Of a DNA stretch of 64,000 nucleotides, positions 52,192 through 60,948 are shown piece after piece. This DNA is from Pseudolabrys sp035718275 (GTDB lineage Bacteria > Pseudomonadota > Alphaproteobacteria > Rhizobiales > Xanthobacteraceae). Both the position numbers and the translations under genes were made by a program. The stretch spans positions 1 to 64,000 of the forward strand of contig DASTHI010000052.1 in assembly GCA_035718275.1 (NCBI GenBank). The letters are read 5' to 3'. The notes under the pieces are model-generated. The model saw nothing but the letters and a program-made list of their open reading frames with translations. It did not search any database and was not told the DNA's origin. How positions within the stretch are numbered: position 1 is the first letter of the stretch; every line of letters starts with the position of its first letter.

Positions 52192-54764
52192 GGCTTCCGA
52201 TGAGCACAGGCCCGCTTCGCACCCGTGCTCGGGGCTGGCCCGCCGACTTCAGCCCCCGGGCACTCGTCTCCTGGACCGCCCGGCGGCTGCGGAGCCGCTC
52301 CGATTCAGAGCATGAACTCACCGTCAACCGCCTGGCGCTCAGCGGTCTCGCCTTCACTTATCTCATTATTGCGTCGATGTTCGGCCGCACCGACGCGGAG
52401 GAAATGTTGCGCGAGCAGTCACCGGTCTTCGCGGCTTATGAAATTATCGCGATCCTTCTTTTCGCCCACCTCCTTTACCGGCCGGCGGAATCCGTGGCGC
52501 GGCGGCTCGTCGGCATGGTGTTCGATCTGGGCCTTTTCTCCTATGGGATGCATGTGGGCGGAGAGACCTTCGCTCCGCTCTATCCGATCTACCTGTGGGT
52601 GATATTCGGAAACGGATTCCGGTTCGGAGTGCGGTATCTTTTCGCCGCGAGCGCAACAAGCGTTCTGTGCTTTGGTATCGTCATCTACATAACGCCGTTC
52701 TGGCAGACGCACGCCGGACTGGCGGCGGGGTTCACTGCCGGGCTTGTTCTGCTGCCGCTCTATGTTTCCACCCTGATCCGCAAGCTGTCGGAAGCCAAGC
52801 GCCAGGCGGAAGAAGCTAATCGCGCCAAGAGCGCCTTCCTTGCCAGCATCAGCCACGAGTTTCGCACACCGCTCAATGCGATCATCGGTTTGAGCGATCT
52901 GCTCTGCAAGACGAAGCTCGATTCCGAGCAGGAAGAGATGTCGGAGACGATCGGGAAGTCGGGCCGACAGCTTCTCGCGCTGATCAATTCTATTCTTGAT
53001 TTTTCCCGCGCCGAAGCCGGGCAGATCGCGATCAAGGCGGCCGATTTCGATCTGATAGCGGTGCTCGGCGAAGTCCGCAGCATTCTTGCGCATGAGGCGC
53101 AGCGCAAAGGCGTCCGCCTCGCAATTCACTGCACCTCGCGCACGCCCCAGCTGCTCGTCGGCGACGATCACCACCTGGAGGAAATGCTCACAAATCTTGC
53201 CGGCAACGCGGTCAAGTTCACCCACCGGGGTTTTGTCGCCATCGCGGTCGACGCGATCGCGCGGGACCGCGACATGGTGCGGCTGCGCTTTGAGGTGACG
53301 GACACTGGCATCGGCATCAGCAAGGATGCCCAGACGCGCATCTTCGAACGCTTTACGCAGGCCGACGACACCATCATCGACCGGTTCGGCGGCACGGGAC
53401 TGGGCCTTGCCATCGTGAAGCAGCTCGTCGACCTGCAGGGAGGAAACATGGGAGTGGAAAGCGAGCCCGGCGAAGGCAGCACGTTCTGGTTCGAGCTCAG
53501 CTACGGGGTCCAGTCGCAAGACGGTGCGCAAGTCTATACGGCTCCGACGCCGGTTGTTCTCGCCGGTTGCGACAGCCAGACTCGGGCCTTGGTGAGCACC
53601 TGCGTTCCGATCGCGAAGGCTGTGGCGACGATGGACGAGGCGGCCGCGGCCCTGACCTCATTGCGGGAAGATGGCGTGCGCCGGCCGATCGCCATCGTTC
53701 ATCACCGGGTCTGTCCGGATATGGGCGATGCGGCGCTTCAGCGCATTTTCGGGGCCAATGCCGGGTGTGCGCCCGCTCTTATCCTGCTCACCGACGACGC
53801 CGCAGAAGGATTGCCGGAGGCGGCCGTGCGCGGCCGCTTCGTGACCGTGCTTACGGTTCCCTTCGATCAGGCGCAGCTTGCCAGTGCGCTTCGAATCGCC
53901 CGCGGCAACAACGAAGCGGCTCAGGTCGCGCATCGCGGGGCGCCCGTCACTCCAGCGAAACCGCTCTCCATTCTCGTGGCAGAGGACAAGCGCACCAATC
54001 AGATCGTCATCTCCAAGATCCTCGAACGCGCGGGTCATCGGATCACGATTGTCGAAAATGGCGAAGCCGCGCTCGATATGCTGGAAGTGCAGGAGTTCGA
54101 CCTCGTCCTCATGGACGTCAACATGCCCGTGATGAACGGCATCGAGGCGACGAAGCTGTATCGCTTCGCCTCTCTCGACCGGCCGCGCATTCCGATCATC
54201 GCACTCACTGCAGACGCTACCGAAGAGATTGCACGCCGCTGCGAGGATGCCGGCATGGACGGATGCGTGACGAAACCGATTGAGCCCAACACGCTCCTCC
54301 AGCTTATCGACAATGTCGTCCAAAACGCTGAAAACGCTCGAGATATGGAGCGCGACCCCCGCGATTCTGCGCGTCCAGTCGCTGCATCTGCGCGCCCACG
54401 CGCCGCCATGAGCGAGCCGATCGATCCGCACACGCTCGAGGCGCTTGAAGGCCTCGGGGGGAGCGAATTCGTCGACGAGCTTGCGACGCAGTTCATGCGC
54501 GATGCGGCCGATACGCTCGACAGCCTCGCGGAGGCATGCCGGACCGACAATATCGGCGCTTTCCGCGAACAGCTGCACGCGCTCCGCAGCGCCGCGGCCA
54601 ATATCGGTGCGCGCGCCATCTACGACATGTGCCTGGGCTGGCGGCAGATCGGTCCGGAAGACTTTGCCGTTCGCGGCGAAGCGCATCTCGCAAAGCTGCA
54701 CGAGGAATTCGAACGGGTGCGCGGCGCCTTGCGCAAGCGCATCTCAGACCGCAACGCCGCCTAA
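52188..54764 (+). CDS. rpfC: RpfC-like hybrid sensor histidine kinase (DSF sensor)
   Basis: An 858-residue kinase. About five hydrophobic segments (45-195) form the input domain; LRSRSDSEHELTVNRL and YPIYLWVIFGNGFRFGVRYL resemble the RpfC sensor region that binds DSF. Then H-box ISHEFRTPLN with H223, N-box NLAGNAVKFTH, G-boxes DTGIGISKD and GGTGLGLAIV. A first receiver-like segment (450-575) lacks a clear phosphoacceptor; a second receiver (590-710) has D643 and K696. The C-terminal HPt domain has H797 (QLHALRSAAANIG). The start is GTG at 52188 or ATG at 52200. It converges with the rpfF-like gene. Confidence 0.93.
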   Translation: MRLPMSTGPLRTRARGWPADFSPRALVSWTARRLRSRSDSEHELTVNRLALSGLAFTYLIIASMFGRTDAEEMLREQSPVFAAYEIIAILLFAHLLYRPAESVARRLVGMVFDLGLFSYGMHVGGETFAPLYPIYLWVIFGNGFRFGVRYLFAASATSVLCFGIVIYITPFWQTHAGLAAGFTAGLVLLPLYVSTLIRKLSEAKRQAEEANRAKSAFLASISHEFRTPLNAIIGLSDLLCKTKLDSEQEEMSETIGKSGRQLLALINSILDFSRAEAGQIAIKAADFDLIAVLGEVRSILAHEAQRKGVRLAIHCTSRTPQLLVGDDHHLEEMLTNLAGNAVKFTHRGFVAIAVDAIARDRDMVRLRFEVTDTGIGISKDAQTRIFERFTQADDTIIDRFGGTGLGLAIVKQLVDLQGGNMGVESEPGEGSTFWFELSYGVQSQDGAQVYTAPTPVVLAGCDSQTRALVSTCVPIAKAVATMDEAAAALTSLREDGVRRPIAIVHHRVCPDMGDAALQRIFGANAGCAPALILLTDDAAEGLPEAAVRGRFVTVLTVPFDQAQLASALRIARGNNEAAQVAHRGAPVTPAKPLSILVAEDKRTNQIVISKILERAGHRITIVENGEAALDMLEVQEFDLVLMDVNMPVMNGIEATKLYRFASLDRPRIPIIALTADATEEIARRCEDAGMDGCVTKPIEPNTLLQLIDNVVQNAENARDMERDPRDSARPVAASARPRAAMSEPIDPHTLEALEGLGGSEFVDELATQFMRDAADTLDSLAEACRTDNIGAFREQLHALRSAAANIGARAIYDMCLGWRQIGPEDFAVRGEAHLAKLHEEFERVRGALRKRISDRNAA

Positions 54765-54793
54765 CTCCTTGCAGCGTCGTGATCCGATGATCG

Positions 54794-54816
54794 GGCCGGC
54801 GGGAAACACGCCGGCC
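54794..54816. terminator. Hairpin between convergent rpfC-like and rpfF-like genes
   Basis: GGCCGGCG and CGCCGGCC form a perfect 8-bp stem with a 7-base loop, in the 60-bp gap between the two convergent stops. It may end both transcripts, though no T-run follows on either strand, so it is more a stabilising 3' hairpin or a Rho-assisted site. Confidence 0.5.
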
Positions 54817-54824
54817 AGCTTATC

Positions 54825-55895
54825 TCAAACCCGAACGTCGCCTCGCAAGTCGCGGATCTCGTTGCAAAATTGTCCCGGAACGCGCCGGACCCGGCGCAGC
54901 TGTGCAGCCGCGAGGCGCTCCATATTGCGCAAATCGGCATCCTGCAGCCGCATGGCGTGCTCGGCCCAGATATCGGTGACGTCACGAAGCTCCTCATACG
55001 AGAGCGGATCGACGCGCAAGCCCACCTCGCGAACGCGCCGGTGAACGGCGTGATGCCGGCGGTTCTGCGCGATGTAGTCGTGCACCGCCTCGGCGCCCTG
55101 CCCGTCCTCGGCCAGCACATCGACAAGTCCGAGGTCGTACAGCTCGGAGGCGCTGTAAAGCTTTCCGCCAAGGATCATCTTGTGGGCGCGGATTGCGTCG
55201 AGCTTGCGTGACAGAAAGCTGAATGCACCCATCCCGGGAAACAGGTTGAAGAGGATCTCGGGCAGGCCGAATTTCGCGCTTTTTTCCGCGATCAGGACAT
55301 TGAACGAGAGCGCGCCTTCGAAGCCGCCGCCCAGCGCATCACCTTCGACGAGCGCGATGGTGATGACAGGCAGATGGAAGCCGACCGTCATGTGATAGGC
55401 AACGTCGACGCAGTCATGCGCGTAGGCGCGCAGCGCATCGATATTTCGCGCGCGAATACTCTTGATGAAGAAATTGAGGTCGCCACCGAGATTGTAGATG
55501 CCGGGAATGCGCGAGCCGCCGACGAAATATTTCACCGGCGCAGCTTCGCCAGGTTGCAGGCAGGCAAATTGCCGCTGCAGCAGGCGGCGCATCGCAATCA
55601 GTTCGCGAAGCAGCGTTGGCGTAAAGCTCGGCGGCCCCTCTGGCCGCATAAAGCACCAGATTGCTTCGTCGTGAGGGCTGAAAGTCAACTCAAGTTCGTT
55701 GAACGCCGCGTTCGCCAGCGCGATACCAAAGTTGACACGGGACCGCTCCGGAGAGCGCTGCTCGCCAAAAGGCACAGGATTCGTGTGGGATGACCAGAGC
55801 TCGAGCTGAGTTGGAATTTTGATCTCTGTCGTCCGGCCCAGTCGCCCAAGCGGGGTGACATTGACCCGGCTGACCGCCGCACGCGATACCGACAC
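54825..55895 (-). CDS. rpfF: RpfF-like DSF synthase (crotonase superfamily)
   Basis: RpfF makes cis-2-unsaturated fatty acid signals from acyl-ACP (thioesterase plus dehydratase activity). The core shows YNLGGDLNFFIKSIR (oxyanion loop), ALVEGDALGGGFEGALSFNVLIAE and FGLPEILFNLFPGMGAFSFLSRKL; the two catalytic glutamates (E141/E161 in Xanthomonas RpfF) are conserved in GGGFEGAL and GLPEILF, also 20 apart. I prefer the GTG at 55895 (356 residues): the frame goes up to 56045, but that part is low-complexity and includes AT-rich leader DNA. Even so it is about 65 residues longer than the Xanthomonas enzyme. Convergent with the rpfC-like gene, as in Xanthomonas. Confidence 0.9.
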   Translation of the reverse strand: MSVSRAAVSRVNVTPLGRLGRTTEIKIPTQLELWSSHTNPVPFGEQRSPERSRVNFGIALANAAFNELELTFSPHDEAIWCFMRPEGPPSFTPTLLRELIAMRRLLQRQFACLQPGEAAPVKYFVGGSRIPGIYNLGGDLNFFIKSIRARNIDALRAYAHDCVDVAYHMTVGFHLPVITIALVEGDALGGGFEGALSFNVLIAEKSAKFGLPEILFNLFPGMGAFSFLSRKLDAIRAHKMILGGKLYSASELYDLGLVDVLAEDGQGAEAVHDYIAQNRRHHAVHRRVREVGLRVDPLSYEELRDVTDIWAEHAMRLQDADLRNMERLAAAQLRRVRRVPGQFCNEIRDLRGDVRV

Positions 55896-56081
55896 TACCC
55901 CGTCCCCCAAAGCACCTGCGGCGAAAATTAAAAAAGCCGCACCCGCCGTGTTTTGTGACTTTAATGAAAAATTAACCCTCGCGACACCCGTTGTTGTTGC
56001 AATGGTTAATCCGCCACGCGTGCAATTGCGGGAGACGAACGACATTGCCTCCGGGCCGTGTTGTCATTATCCCTGCTGATC
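55896..56081. promoter_or_regulatory. Divergent promoter region between rpfF-like and DUF898 genes
   Basis: The 186-bp gap is AT-rich compared with its surroundings (AAAAATTAAAAAAGCC and AATGAAAAATTAACCC near 55925-55978) and must carry the promoters of both divergent genes. I see TTGCAATGGTTAA near 55997 but no well-formed box pair. Confidence 0.4.
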
Positions 56082-57344
56082 ATGACCAGCCTCGAAGCGG
56101 GCGGGATCGCAATGGGCGGCGGCGTGCGATTCCTGGGCGAGCGCCGGTCCTATTGGCGGCTGCTTATCAAGGGCGCGCTGCTGCTGATGTTCACGCTCGG
56201 CATCTACCGCTTCTGGCTCGCGACCGACATCCGGCGCTTTTTCTGGTCCAACACCGAAATCGCCGGCGAGCCGCTCGAATATTCCGGCACGGCTCTGGAG
56301 TTGCTGCTCGGCTTTCTCATTGCCATTGCCATTCTCGTTCCCGTCTATGCCGGGATCTTTCTGGCGGCTCTCGATCTCGGCGTGATCGGAAAGCTGTCCG
56401 GTGTGATCGGCTTTGCCGCGCTTGGATTTCTGGGCCAATACGCGATCTACCGGGCCCGGCGTTATCGCCTGACCCGCACGATCTATCGCGGGCTGCGCTT
56501 CCACCAGCAGGGATCGGCATCGGTCTACGCCATTCGCGCTGTCCTCTGGTGGCTGCTCACGGCGCTGACACTTGGCCTTGCCTACCCGTTCCAGCTTGCA
56601 AGCCTCGAGCGCTACAAGATGCGCAACACCTTCTTCGGCGATCTCGCCGGCCACTTCGCCGGCTCGGGTTCGCGGCTTTTCTTGCGAGGCCTTCTGATGT
56701 GGCTGTTGGTGTTCGCCCCACTCATCATCGCCGGCTTGACCGTGTTCGGCGCCATCGACTGGACCGCCCTCACGGAGGCTCTGGCACAGGGCGGCGATGA
56801 TGCGATGAGCAGAATCGAAGGAAGCAATCCGGGATTTGCCGCCGCGATCGCATTCGCGATGCTCATGGCAAGCATCAGCGTCGGCATGGCCGGCCTGCTC
56901 TATCCGGCGTTTCAGGCGCTTGTGTTGCGATGGTGGTTGTCCGGACTGCGCTTCGGGGCAATCGAGGTTCGCTCGCATCTGCGGCTACGCGATGTGTATG
57001 CCGCCTATGCGCGGTTTATCGGCTACGCGATCCTCTTCACAATCATTTTGGGGATCGGCAGCGCTGTCGTTTTCGGTCTTCTCGCCGCGATTGGCGCTGC
57101 TAGGGCTGACGGAGCTGCGGGCGAGATCCTCGCCACCTTGGCCCTGCTGGTCGGCTACGTGGTCGCGGCCCTCGGCTATTCCACAATCTATCGCGCCACC
57201 GTGATGTTTTCGCTCTGGCAGCTCGGGGTGGAGTCGCTGAAGCTCTCCGACGTCGCGTTGCTCGATGACGTCAAGGCGAGAGGATTACCCAGCTCGGCCG
57301 TCGGCGAAGGTCTTGCCGACGCTCTCAATGTGGGCGGCTATTGA
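56082..57344 (+). CDS. DUF898 (YjgN-family) membrane protein
   Basis: A polytopic inner-membrane protein of about 420 residues. Repeated hydrophobic segments alternate with basic aromatic loops such as FTLGIYRFWLATDIRRFFWSNTEIAGEPLEYSGTALELLLG, the DUF898 signature ('lt.GiY.pW...k...f...t.l.g..f.y.G'), which recurs in the second half (TLGLAYPFQLASLERYKMRNTFFGD), showing an internal duplication. Function unknown. Start could be TTG 56058, ATG 56082 or ATG 56112. Its stop overlaps the peptidase gene start (TGATG). Confidence 0.85.
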   Translation: MTSLEAGGIAMGGGVRFLGERRSYWRLLIKGALLLMFTLGIYRFWLATDIRRFFWSNTEIAGEPLEYSGTALELLLGFLIAIAILVPVYAGIFLAALDLGVIGKLSGVIGFAALGFLGQYAIYRARRYRLTRTIYRGLRFHQQGSASVYAIRAVLWWLLTALTLGLAYPFQLASLERYKMRNTFFGDLAGHFAGSGSRLFLRGLLMWLLVFAPLIIAGLTVFGAIDWTALTEALAQGGDDAMSRIEGSNPGFAAAIAFAMLMASISVGMAGLLYPAFQALVLRWWLSGLRFGAIEVRSHLRLRDVYAAYARFIGYAILFTIILGIGSAVVFGLLAAIGAARADGAAGEILATLALLVGYVVAALGYSTIYRATVMFSLWQLGVESLKLSDVALLDDVKARGLPSSAVGEGLADALNVGGY

Positions 57345-58456
57345 TGAATGCTGGGGCATCCGGCGAGGCCCTCTATTTTGACGGCGTGACCAGCGCGCGC
57401 CATGACGTGCGTGTCGAGCTTGGCGACACGAGCCTGCAGATCTTCGGCCGTGACGGCAGCCTCATGTCGGAGTGGCCCTACCCCGAGGTTGAGGAGCTTG
57501 CCGCGTCCGAGGCGATCCTGCGCATCGGCCGGCGCGGCAGCACCCGCCTTGAGCGGCTGGAAATCCATGATCCGGTATTCGCGGAACAAATCGATCTGCG
57601 CAGCGCACTTGTCGACCGCACCGGAATCATTCACCGCCGCGCCCGCATGAGTGTGATTGCCTGGACGCTGGGCGCCACGATTTCCCTGGTGCTCGTGGCT
57701 TGGCTTGGGATCCCGGCGATTGCCACACGGCTGACGCCGCTCGTTCCCCCGGGTATCGAACGCAGGCTTGGCGAGGCGGTTGATGTCCAGATCCGCGGCA
57801 TGCTCGACAATGGCCAGGCCGGCGCGGACTTCGATTGCGGGAAGACTTCGACGGGCGCGCGTGGGCGCGTCGCCCTCGACAAAATCGTCAGGCGGCTCGA
57901 GGCGGCCGCGGCGCTGCCATTTCCCTTGCGCGCCGAAGTCGTGCGCCGCGAGGAGGCAAATGCCGTCGCGTTGCCCGGTGGGCGGATCTACGTTTTCCAG
58001 GGGCTGATCGACAAAGCGGATACGGCAGACGAGGTGGCGGGCGTCATCGCGCACGAAATCGGCCATGTTGCCAATCGGGATGGAACCAGGGCGGTACTCC
58101 AGGGCGCCGGGCTGTCGTTTCTCTTCGGCATGCTGCTCGGCGACTTTGTCGGCGGCGGCGCCGTTGTGCTCGCCGCCAGAACTCTGCTGCAGTTGAGCTA
58201 CACGCGCGAAGCGGAAACCGCAGCGGATGCCTACGGGGCCGGGCTTATGAACGCGGCGGGAGGCGATGCGCGCGCGCTCGCCGTCATGCTTGAGAAAATC
58301 GGCGGCGCCACGGAGCCGGGAATGAAAATCCTGTTGAATCATCCGGAAACCGCGGCACGCGTCGCGGCAATCAATAAACTCGCTTTGGCGCGCAAGGCCT
58401 CACCCTTCCTTGATGCGGAGGACTGGGTAGCGCTAAAGAAAATCTGCGCGGGATGA
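57344..58456 (+). CDS. M48-family zinc metallopeptidase
   Basis: This 370-residue protein has a cytoplasmic N-terminal part of about 95 residues, one transmembrane helix (about 103-123, VIAWTLGATISLVLVAWLGI) and a C-terminal M48 protease domain with the zinc motif VIAHEIGHVANRDG and the third-ligand region LSYTREAETAADAYGAGLM. It is a membrane-anchored Oma1/BepA-like peptidase, probably periplasmic. The ATG at 57344 shares a base with the DUF898 stop; the order DUF898-M48 recurs in Rhizobiales and suggests a joint role in envelope protein quality control. Confidence 0.92.
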   Translation: MNAGASGEALYFDGVTSARHDVRVELGDTSLQIFGRDGSLMSEWPYPEVEELAASEAILRIGRRGSTRLERLEIHDPVFAEQIDLRSALVDRTGIIHRRARMSVIAWTLGATISLVLVAWLGIPAIATRLTPLVPPGIERRLGEAVDVQIRGMLDNGQAGADFDCGKTSTGARGRVALDKIVRRLEAAAALPFPLRAEVVRREEANAVALPGGRIYVFQGLIDKADTADEVAGVIAHEIGHVANRDGTRAVLQGAGLSFLFGMLLGDFVGGGAVVLAARTLLQLSYTREAETAADAYGAGLMNAAGGDARALAVMLEKIGGATEPGMKILLNHPETAARVAAINKLALARKASPFLDAEDWVALKKICAG

Positions 58457-58462
58457 GAACTG

Positions 58463-59320
58463 ATGGTGCGGCGTCCATTCTATGAAGTTCCGATATCGAG
58501 AACGGCCGTGTGGTCGTCTCATCTGGCCTTCTTCGCCCTTTTGGTCGCGGCGATGTCCATCCTCGTCGTGCGATCGAATCTCCTGGAGATCGGACCAGCA
58601 CTCACGACGTTCGGCGCCGCGCTCGTGTTCGCCGGTCTCGCGATTCTCCTCGCCTTCGCGGCGTTCGTTGTCATCTGGAGGCAAGGTTCCTCCGGTCTCG
58701 GGCGCGCGCTGATCGGACTGTTCCTGGGACTGGCGCTGCTTGCCTATCCGGCCTATCTCGGCGTGCGCGCCTATCGCCTTCCGGCGATAGCGGATGTAAC
58801 GACGGATCCGGTGAACCCGCCGCGCTTCGACAGCCTCGCGCGCCAACGCCCACCCGACCGCATCGACTATCCGGGACAAAGCGTCGCCGCCCTGCAGCGC
58901 GCCGCCTATCCCGACATCGCCCCGCTCGAGCTCGACGTTCCCTCGCGAGCCGTCTATGACGCGGCGCTTGCGCTCGTCACCAAGCGCAAATGGTCGATCA
59001 GCGAGGCAAGAGCGCCCACGCTTGCGCGCCGCGACGGCGTGATTGAAGCCGTCGTGCGCTCGCCGATCATGGGATTTCGCGACGACGTCGTGATCCGCGT
59101 CGCGCCGATCGGCCAGGGTGCACGCGTGGACGTGCGATCGGCTTCGCGGATTGGCACGCATGATCTCGGCGCCAACGCCTCGCGCATCAGGAGCCTGCTC
59201 GAGGACCTCGATGACGTGGTGAGCGCGTTGCCCGAGCCGCGCGCCCTGCCCCCGCCCAGAACTCCGGCGCAGCAGAAAGGCCAGCGCCCGCCGGAGAAAC
59301 GTCAGCCGGCCAGGCGGTAG
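58463..59320 (+). CDS. DUF1499 membrane-anchored protein
   Basis: The protein (285 residues) has three or four hydrophobic segments (about 18-100) and a soluble C-terminal DUF1499 domain with PDIAPLELDVPSRAVYDAALALVTKRKWSI and DDVVIRVAPIGQGARVDVRSASRIGTHDLGANASRI. The last 30 residues are a proline-rich basic tail. Function unknown. Third gene of the DUF898-M48 operon, 6 bp after the peptidase; its end overlaps the convergent MBL hydrolase gene by 19 bp. Confidence 0.86.
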   Translation: MVRRPFYEVPISRTAVWSSHLAFFALLVAAMSILVVRSNLLEIGPALTTFGAALVFAGLAILLAFAAFVVIWRQGSSGLGRALIGLFLGLALLAYPAYLGVRAYRLPAIADVTTDPVNPPRFDSLARQRPPDRIDYPGQSVAALQRAAYPDIAPLELDVPSRAVYDAALALVTKRKWSISEARAPTLARRDGVIEAVVRSPIMGFRDDVVIRVAPIGQGARVDVRSASRIGTHDLGANASRIRSLLEDLDDVVSALPEPRALPPPRTPAQQKGQRPPEKRQPARR

Positions 59321-60216
59321 ACACCGTCGATCGCGGGGGCGCCGTCGGTTTCGACCACGCCCCGCGTGACGAGATCCTCGAGATGGGCAAGCACCGAAAG
59401 CCCGGCCGCGCCGGTGAGCCGCGGATCGATACCGATATAGATCGCACGCACGATGGTCGGGATGTCGCTTGCCCCTTTTGCCAGCCGGTGCAGGATCGAA
59501 GCTTCCCGCGCCTTTCGGTGCAGGATGTAATAATTGACGAAACGCGGCGCGTCGGTGATGGCCGGTCCGTGTCCGGGAAAATAGATCGTCTCGCGGCGCT
59601 GCGCGAGCTTCGCCAGTGATGCCATGTAGTCGCTCATCGCGCCGTCGGGTGGCGCGACGATTGAAGTCGCCCATGCCATCACGTGATCGCCGGCGAACAG
59701 CGTATTCTTCTCCTTCAGCGCAAAGGCCATGTGGTTGGCGGTGTGGCCCGGCGTCGCCACTGCCTCGATGCTCCAGCCGTCGCCATCGACACGCTCTCCA
59801 TCCTTGAGCGCATGATCGGGACGGAAGTCCCGGTCGGCGCTGGCGTCGAGCGGATTGTGCTCGCCGATGCGCAGTGGCCGCGCGGCGCGATGCGGGCCCT
59901 CGGCGCAGACAGTCGCGCCCGTCACCGCCTTGATCGCGGGCACCGCCGGCGAATGGTCGCGGTGCGTGTGGGTGACGAAGATATGCGTCACCGTCTCCCC
60001 GCGCACCGCATCGAGAAGTGCGCCGATGTGCGCCGGATCATCCGGCCCCGGATCGATGATGGCCACCTTGCCGCGCCCGACGATGTAGCTCACCGTTCCC
60101 TTGAAGGTGAACGGGCCGGGATTGTTGGCCATAAGCCGCCGCACTCCGGGCAACGGCTCATCCACCACATCGGGGGCAAGCTCGAGATTCTTGTCGAACG
60201 GGATGTCGTCGTTCAT
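59302..60216 (-). CDS. MBL-fold metallo-hydrolase (LACTB2/glyoxalase II-like)
   Basis: A 304-residue metallo-b-lactamase-fold hydrolase with the zinc motif THTHRDHSP (HxHxDH), the next ligand in TPGHTANHMAF, the bridging aspartate in FAGDHVMAW and the last histidine in YFPGHGPA. A C-terminal winged-helix-like segment (about 250-304, AIYIGIDPRLTGAAGLSVLAHLEDLVTRGVVE) is typical of the LACTB2/RNase-Z-like subgroup. The start at 60216 is the methionine of MNDDIPFDK; the frame upstream is not conserved-looking. Confidence 0.9.
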   Translation of the reverse strand: MNDDIPFDKNLELAPDVVDEPLPGVRRLMANNPGPFTFKGTVSYIVGRGKVAIIDPGPDDPAHIGALLDAVRGETVTHIFVTHTHRDHSPAVPAIKAVTGATVCAEGPHRAARPLRIGEHNPLDASADRDFRPDHALKDGERVDGDGWSIEAVATPGHTANHMAFALKEKNTLFAGDHVMAWATSIVAPPDGAMSDYMASLAKLAQRRETIYFPGHGPAITDAPRFVNYYILHRKAREASILHRLAKGASDIPTIVRAIYIGIDPRLTGAAGLSVLAHLEDLVTRGVVETDGAPAIDGVYRLAG

Positions 60217-60596
60217 GCGCAATGATTGGTCGTCAATACGGGGCCGTTCTCGTTGATGCACGGTGGTTGCTCGCTCATGCGGAACTACTCCCGTTCGTGC
60301 GGTGATTGTTCGTTCATGCGCGTTCGGCTCCTGGTGCGATCGGGCCTGTATCATTATTCCGTCCGCGATGCACCCCGGGACCGGCCCCTCACCGGACGCA
60401 TGTCATGCCCGCGCATAGCCGTCCGAAGGACGGCGTGCTTTGGCACGTCTATGTCGCGGGGATCTACGTCTTAACAGCTTGCAACGTTCAAGTCGTGGAT
60501 GGCCGCGACAAGCGCGGCCACGAATGAGAGGCGGTGCGCTCCGCCATCGGCCACGACGGTATGCGCGTTCGAAGACCGGCGTGCTGCGCCGAAACG
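60217..60596. other. Intergenic region with short repeats and a GGCCGCG-ACAAG-CGCGGCC hairpin
   Basis: No gene is supported in these 380 bp. An imperfect direct repeat (60258-60281 and 60297-60320, about 19 of 24 bases equal, both ending CGNTCATGCG) lies just upstream of the hydrolase gene; CGTTCATGCGC also spans that gene's start codon. Further on come CATAGCCGTCCGAAGGACGGCG (60413-60434), a motif frequent between Bradyrhizobium-type genes, and the hairpin at 60501-60519. Confidence 0.6.
60501..60519. repeat. Palindromic intergenic repeat GGCCGCG-ACAAG-CGCGGCC
   Basis: A 7-bp perfect stem around the loop ACAAG. The same loop and nearly the same arms occur at 62057-62089. Elements of this form are abundant between genes in Bradyrhizobium and relatives (from general knowledge of those genomes), so it supports the taxonomic placement. 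Confidence 0.7.
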
Positions 60597-60935
60597 TCAG
60601 CGCACTACCAGCACGCCGTTCGTCTCCTGGTGAAAGTCGTCGAAGAAATTGTAGCGCCCCGGCTGCAGCGGACGCAGGCGGATGACGCCCTCCCCCTTGC
60701 CGGTCACCACTTTTTCCACACGCAGGCTGACGCTCTCGAATTCGAGCGGCGTTGCGTCGAGATTCTTCACGCGCAACTCGATCGGCACCTTCGCCGGCGC
60801 ATGAATCTCGGCCGGCTGAAAACGATGATTCTTCACGCTGACATTCACCGTCGCCGCCTGCTGTGCAGCGACCGGCAGCACGGCGGCCGCGCTGAGCAGT
60901 GTGCACAAAATCAACTTGCTGATTTTTTCGATCAT
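60597..60935 (-). CDS. Cupredoxin-domain periplasmic protein without clear copper ligands
   Basis: A 112-residue secreted protein: signal peptide (LILCTLLSAAAVLPVAA, cleavage after VAAQ), then a b-barrel with ATVNVSVKNHRFQPAEIHAPAKVPIELRVKNLDATPLEFES, the cupredoxin_1 fold as found beside FTR1-type iron permeases and in EfeO-like proteins. There is one histidine (NHRFQP) and one in FFDDFHQE, but no cysteine or methionine ligand in the C-terminal loop, so it would not be a type-1 copper protein. It follows the barrel protein gene by 13 bp, GGAG before ATG. Confidence 0.85.
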   Translation of the reverse strand: MIEKISKLILCTLLSAAAVLPVAAQQAATVNVSVKNHRFQPAEIHAPAKVPIELRVKNLDATPLEFESVSLRVEKVVTGKGEGVIRLRPLQPGRYNFFDDFHQETNGVLVVR

Positions 60936-60948
60936 GATGGGTCTCCGG

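Noticed and set aside
54794..54816. The hairpin between rpfC-like and rpfF-like genes as an insertion-element end
   Set aside because: A simple GC-rich stem between two convergent stops is better explained as a shared 3' end structure; no transposase or target duplication is visible.
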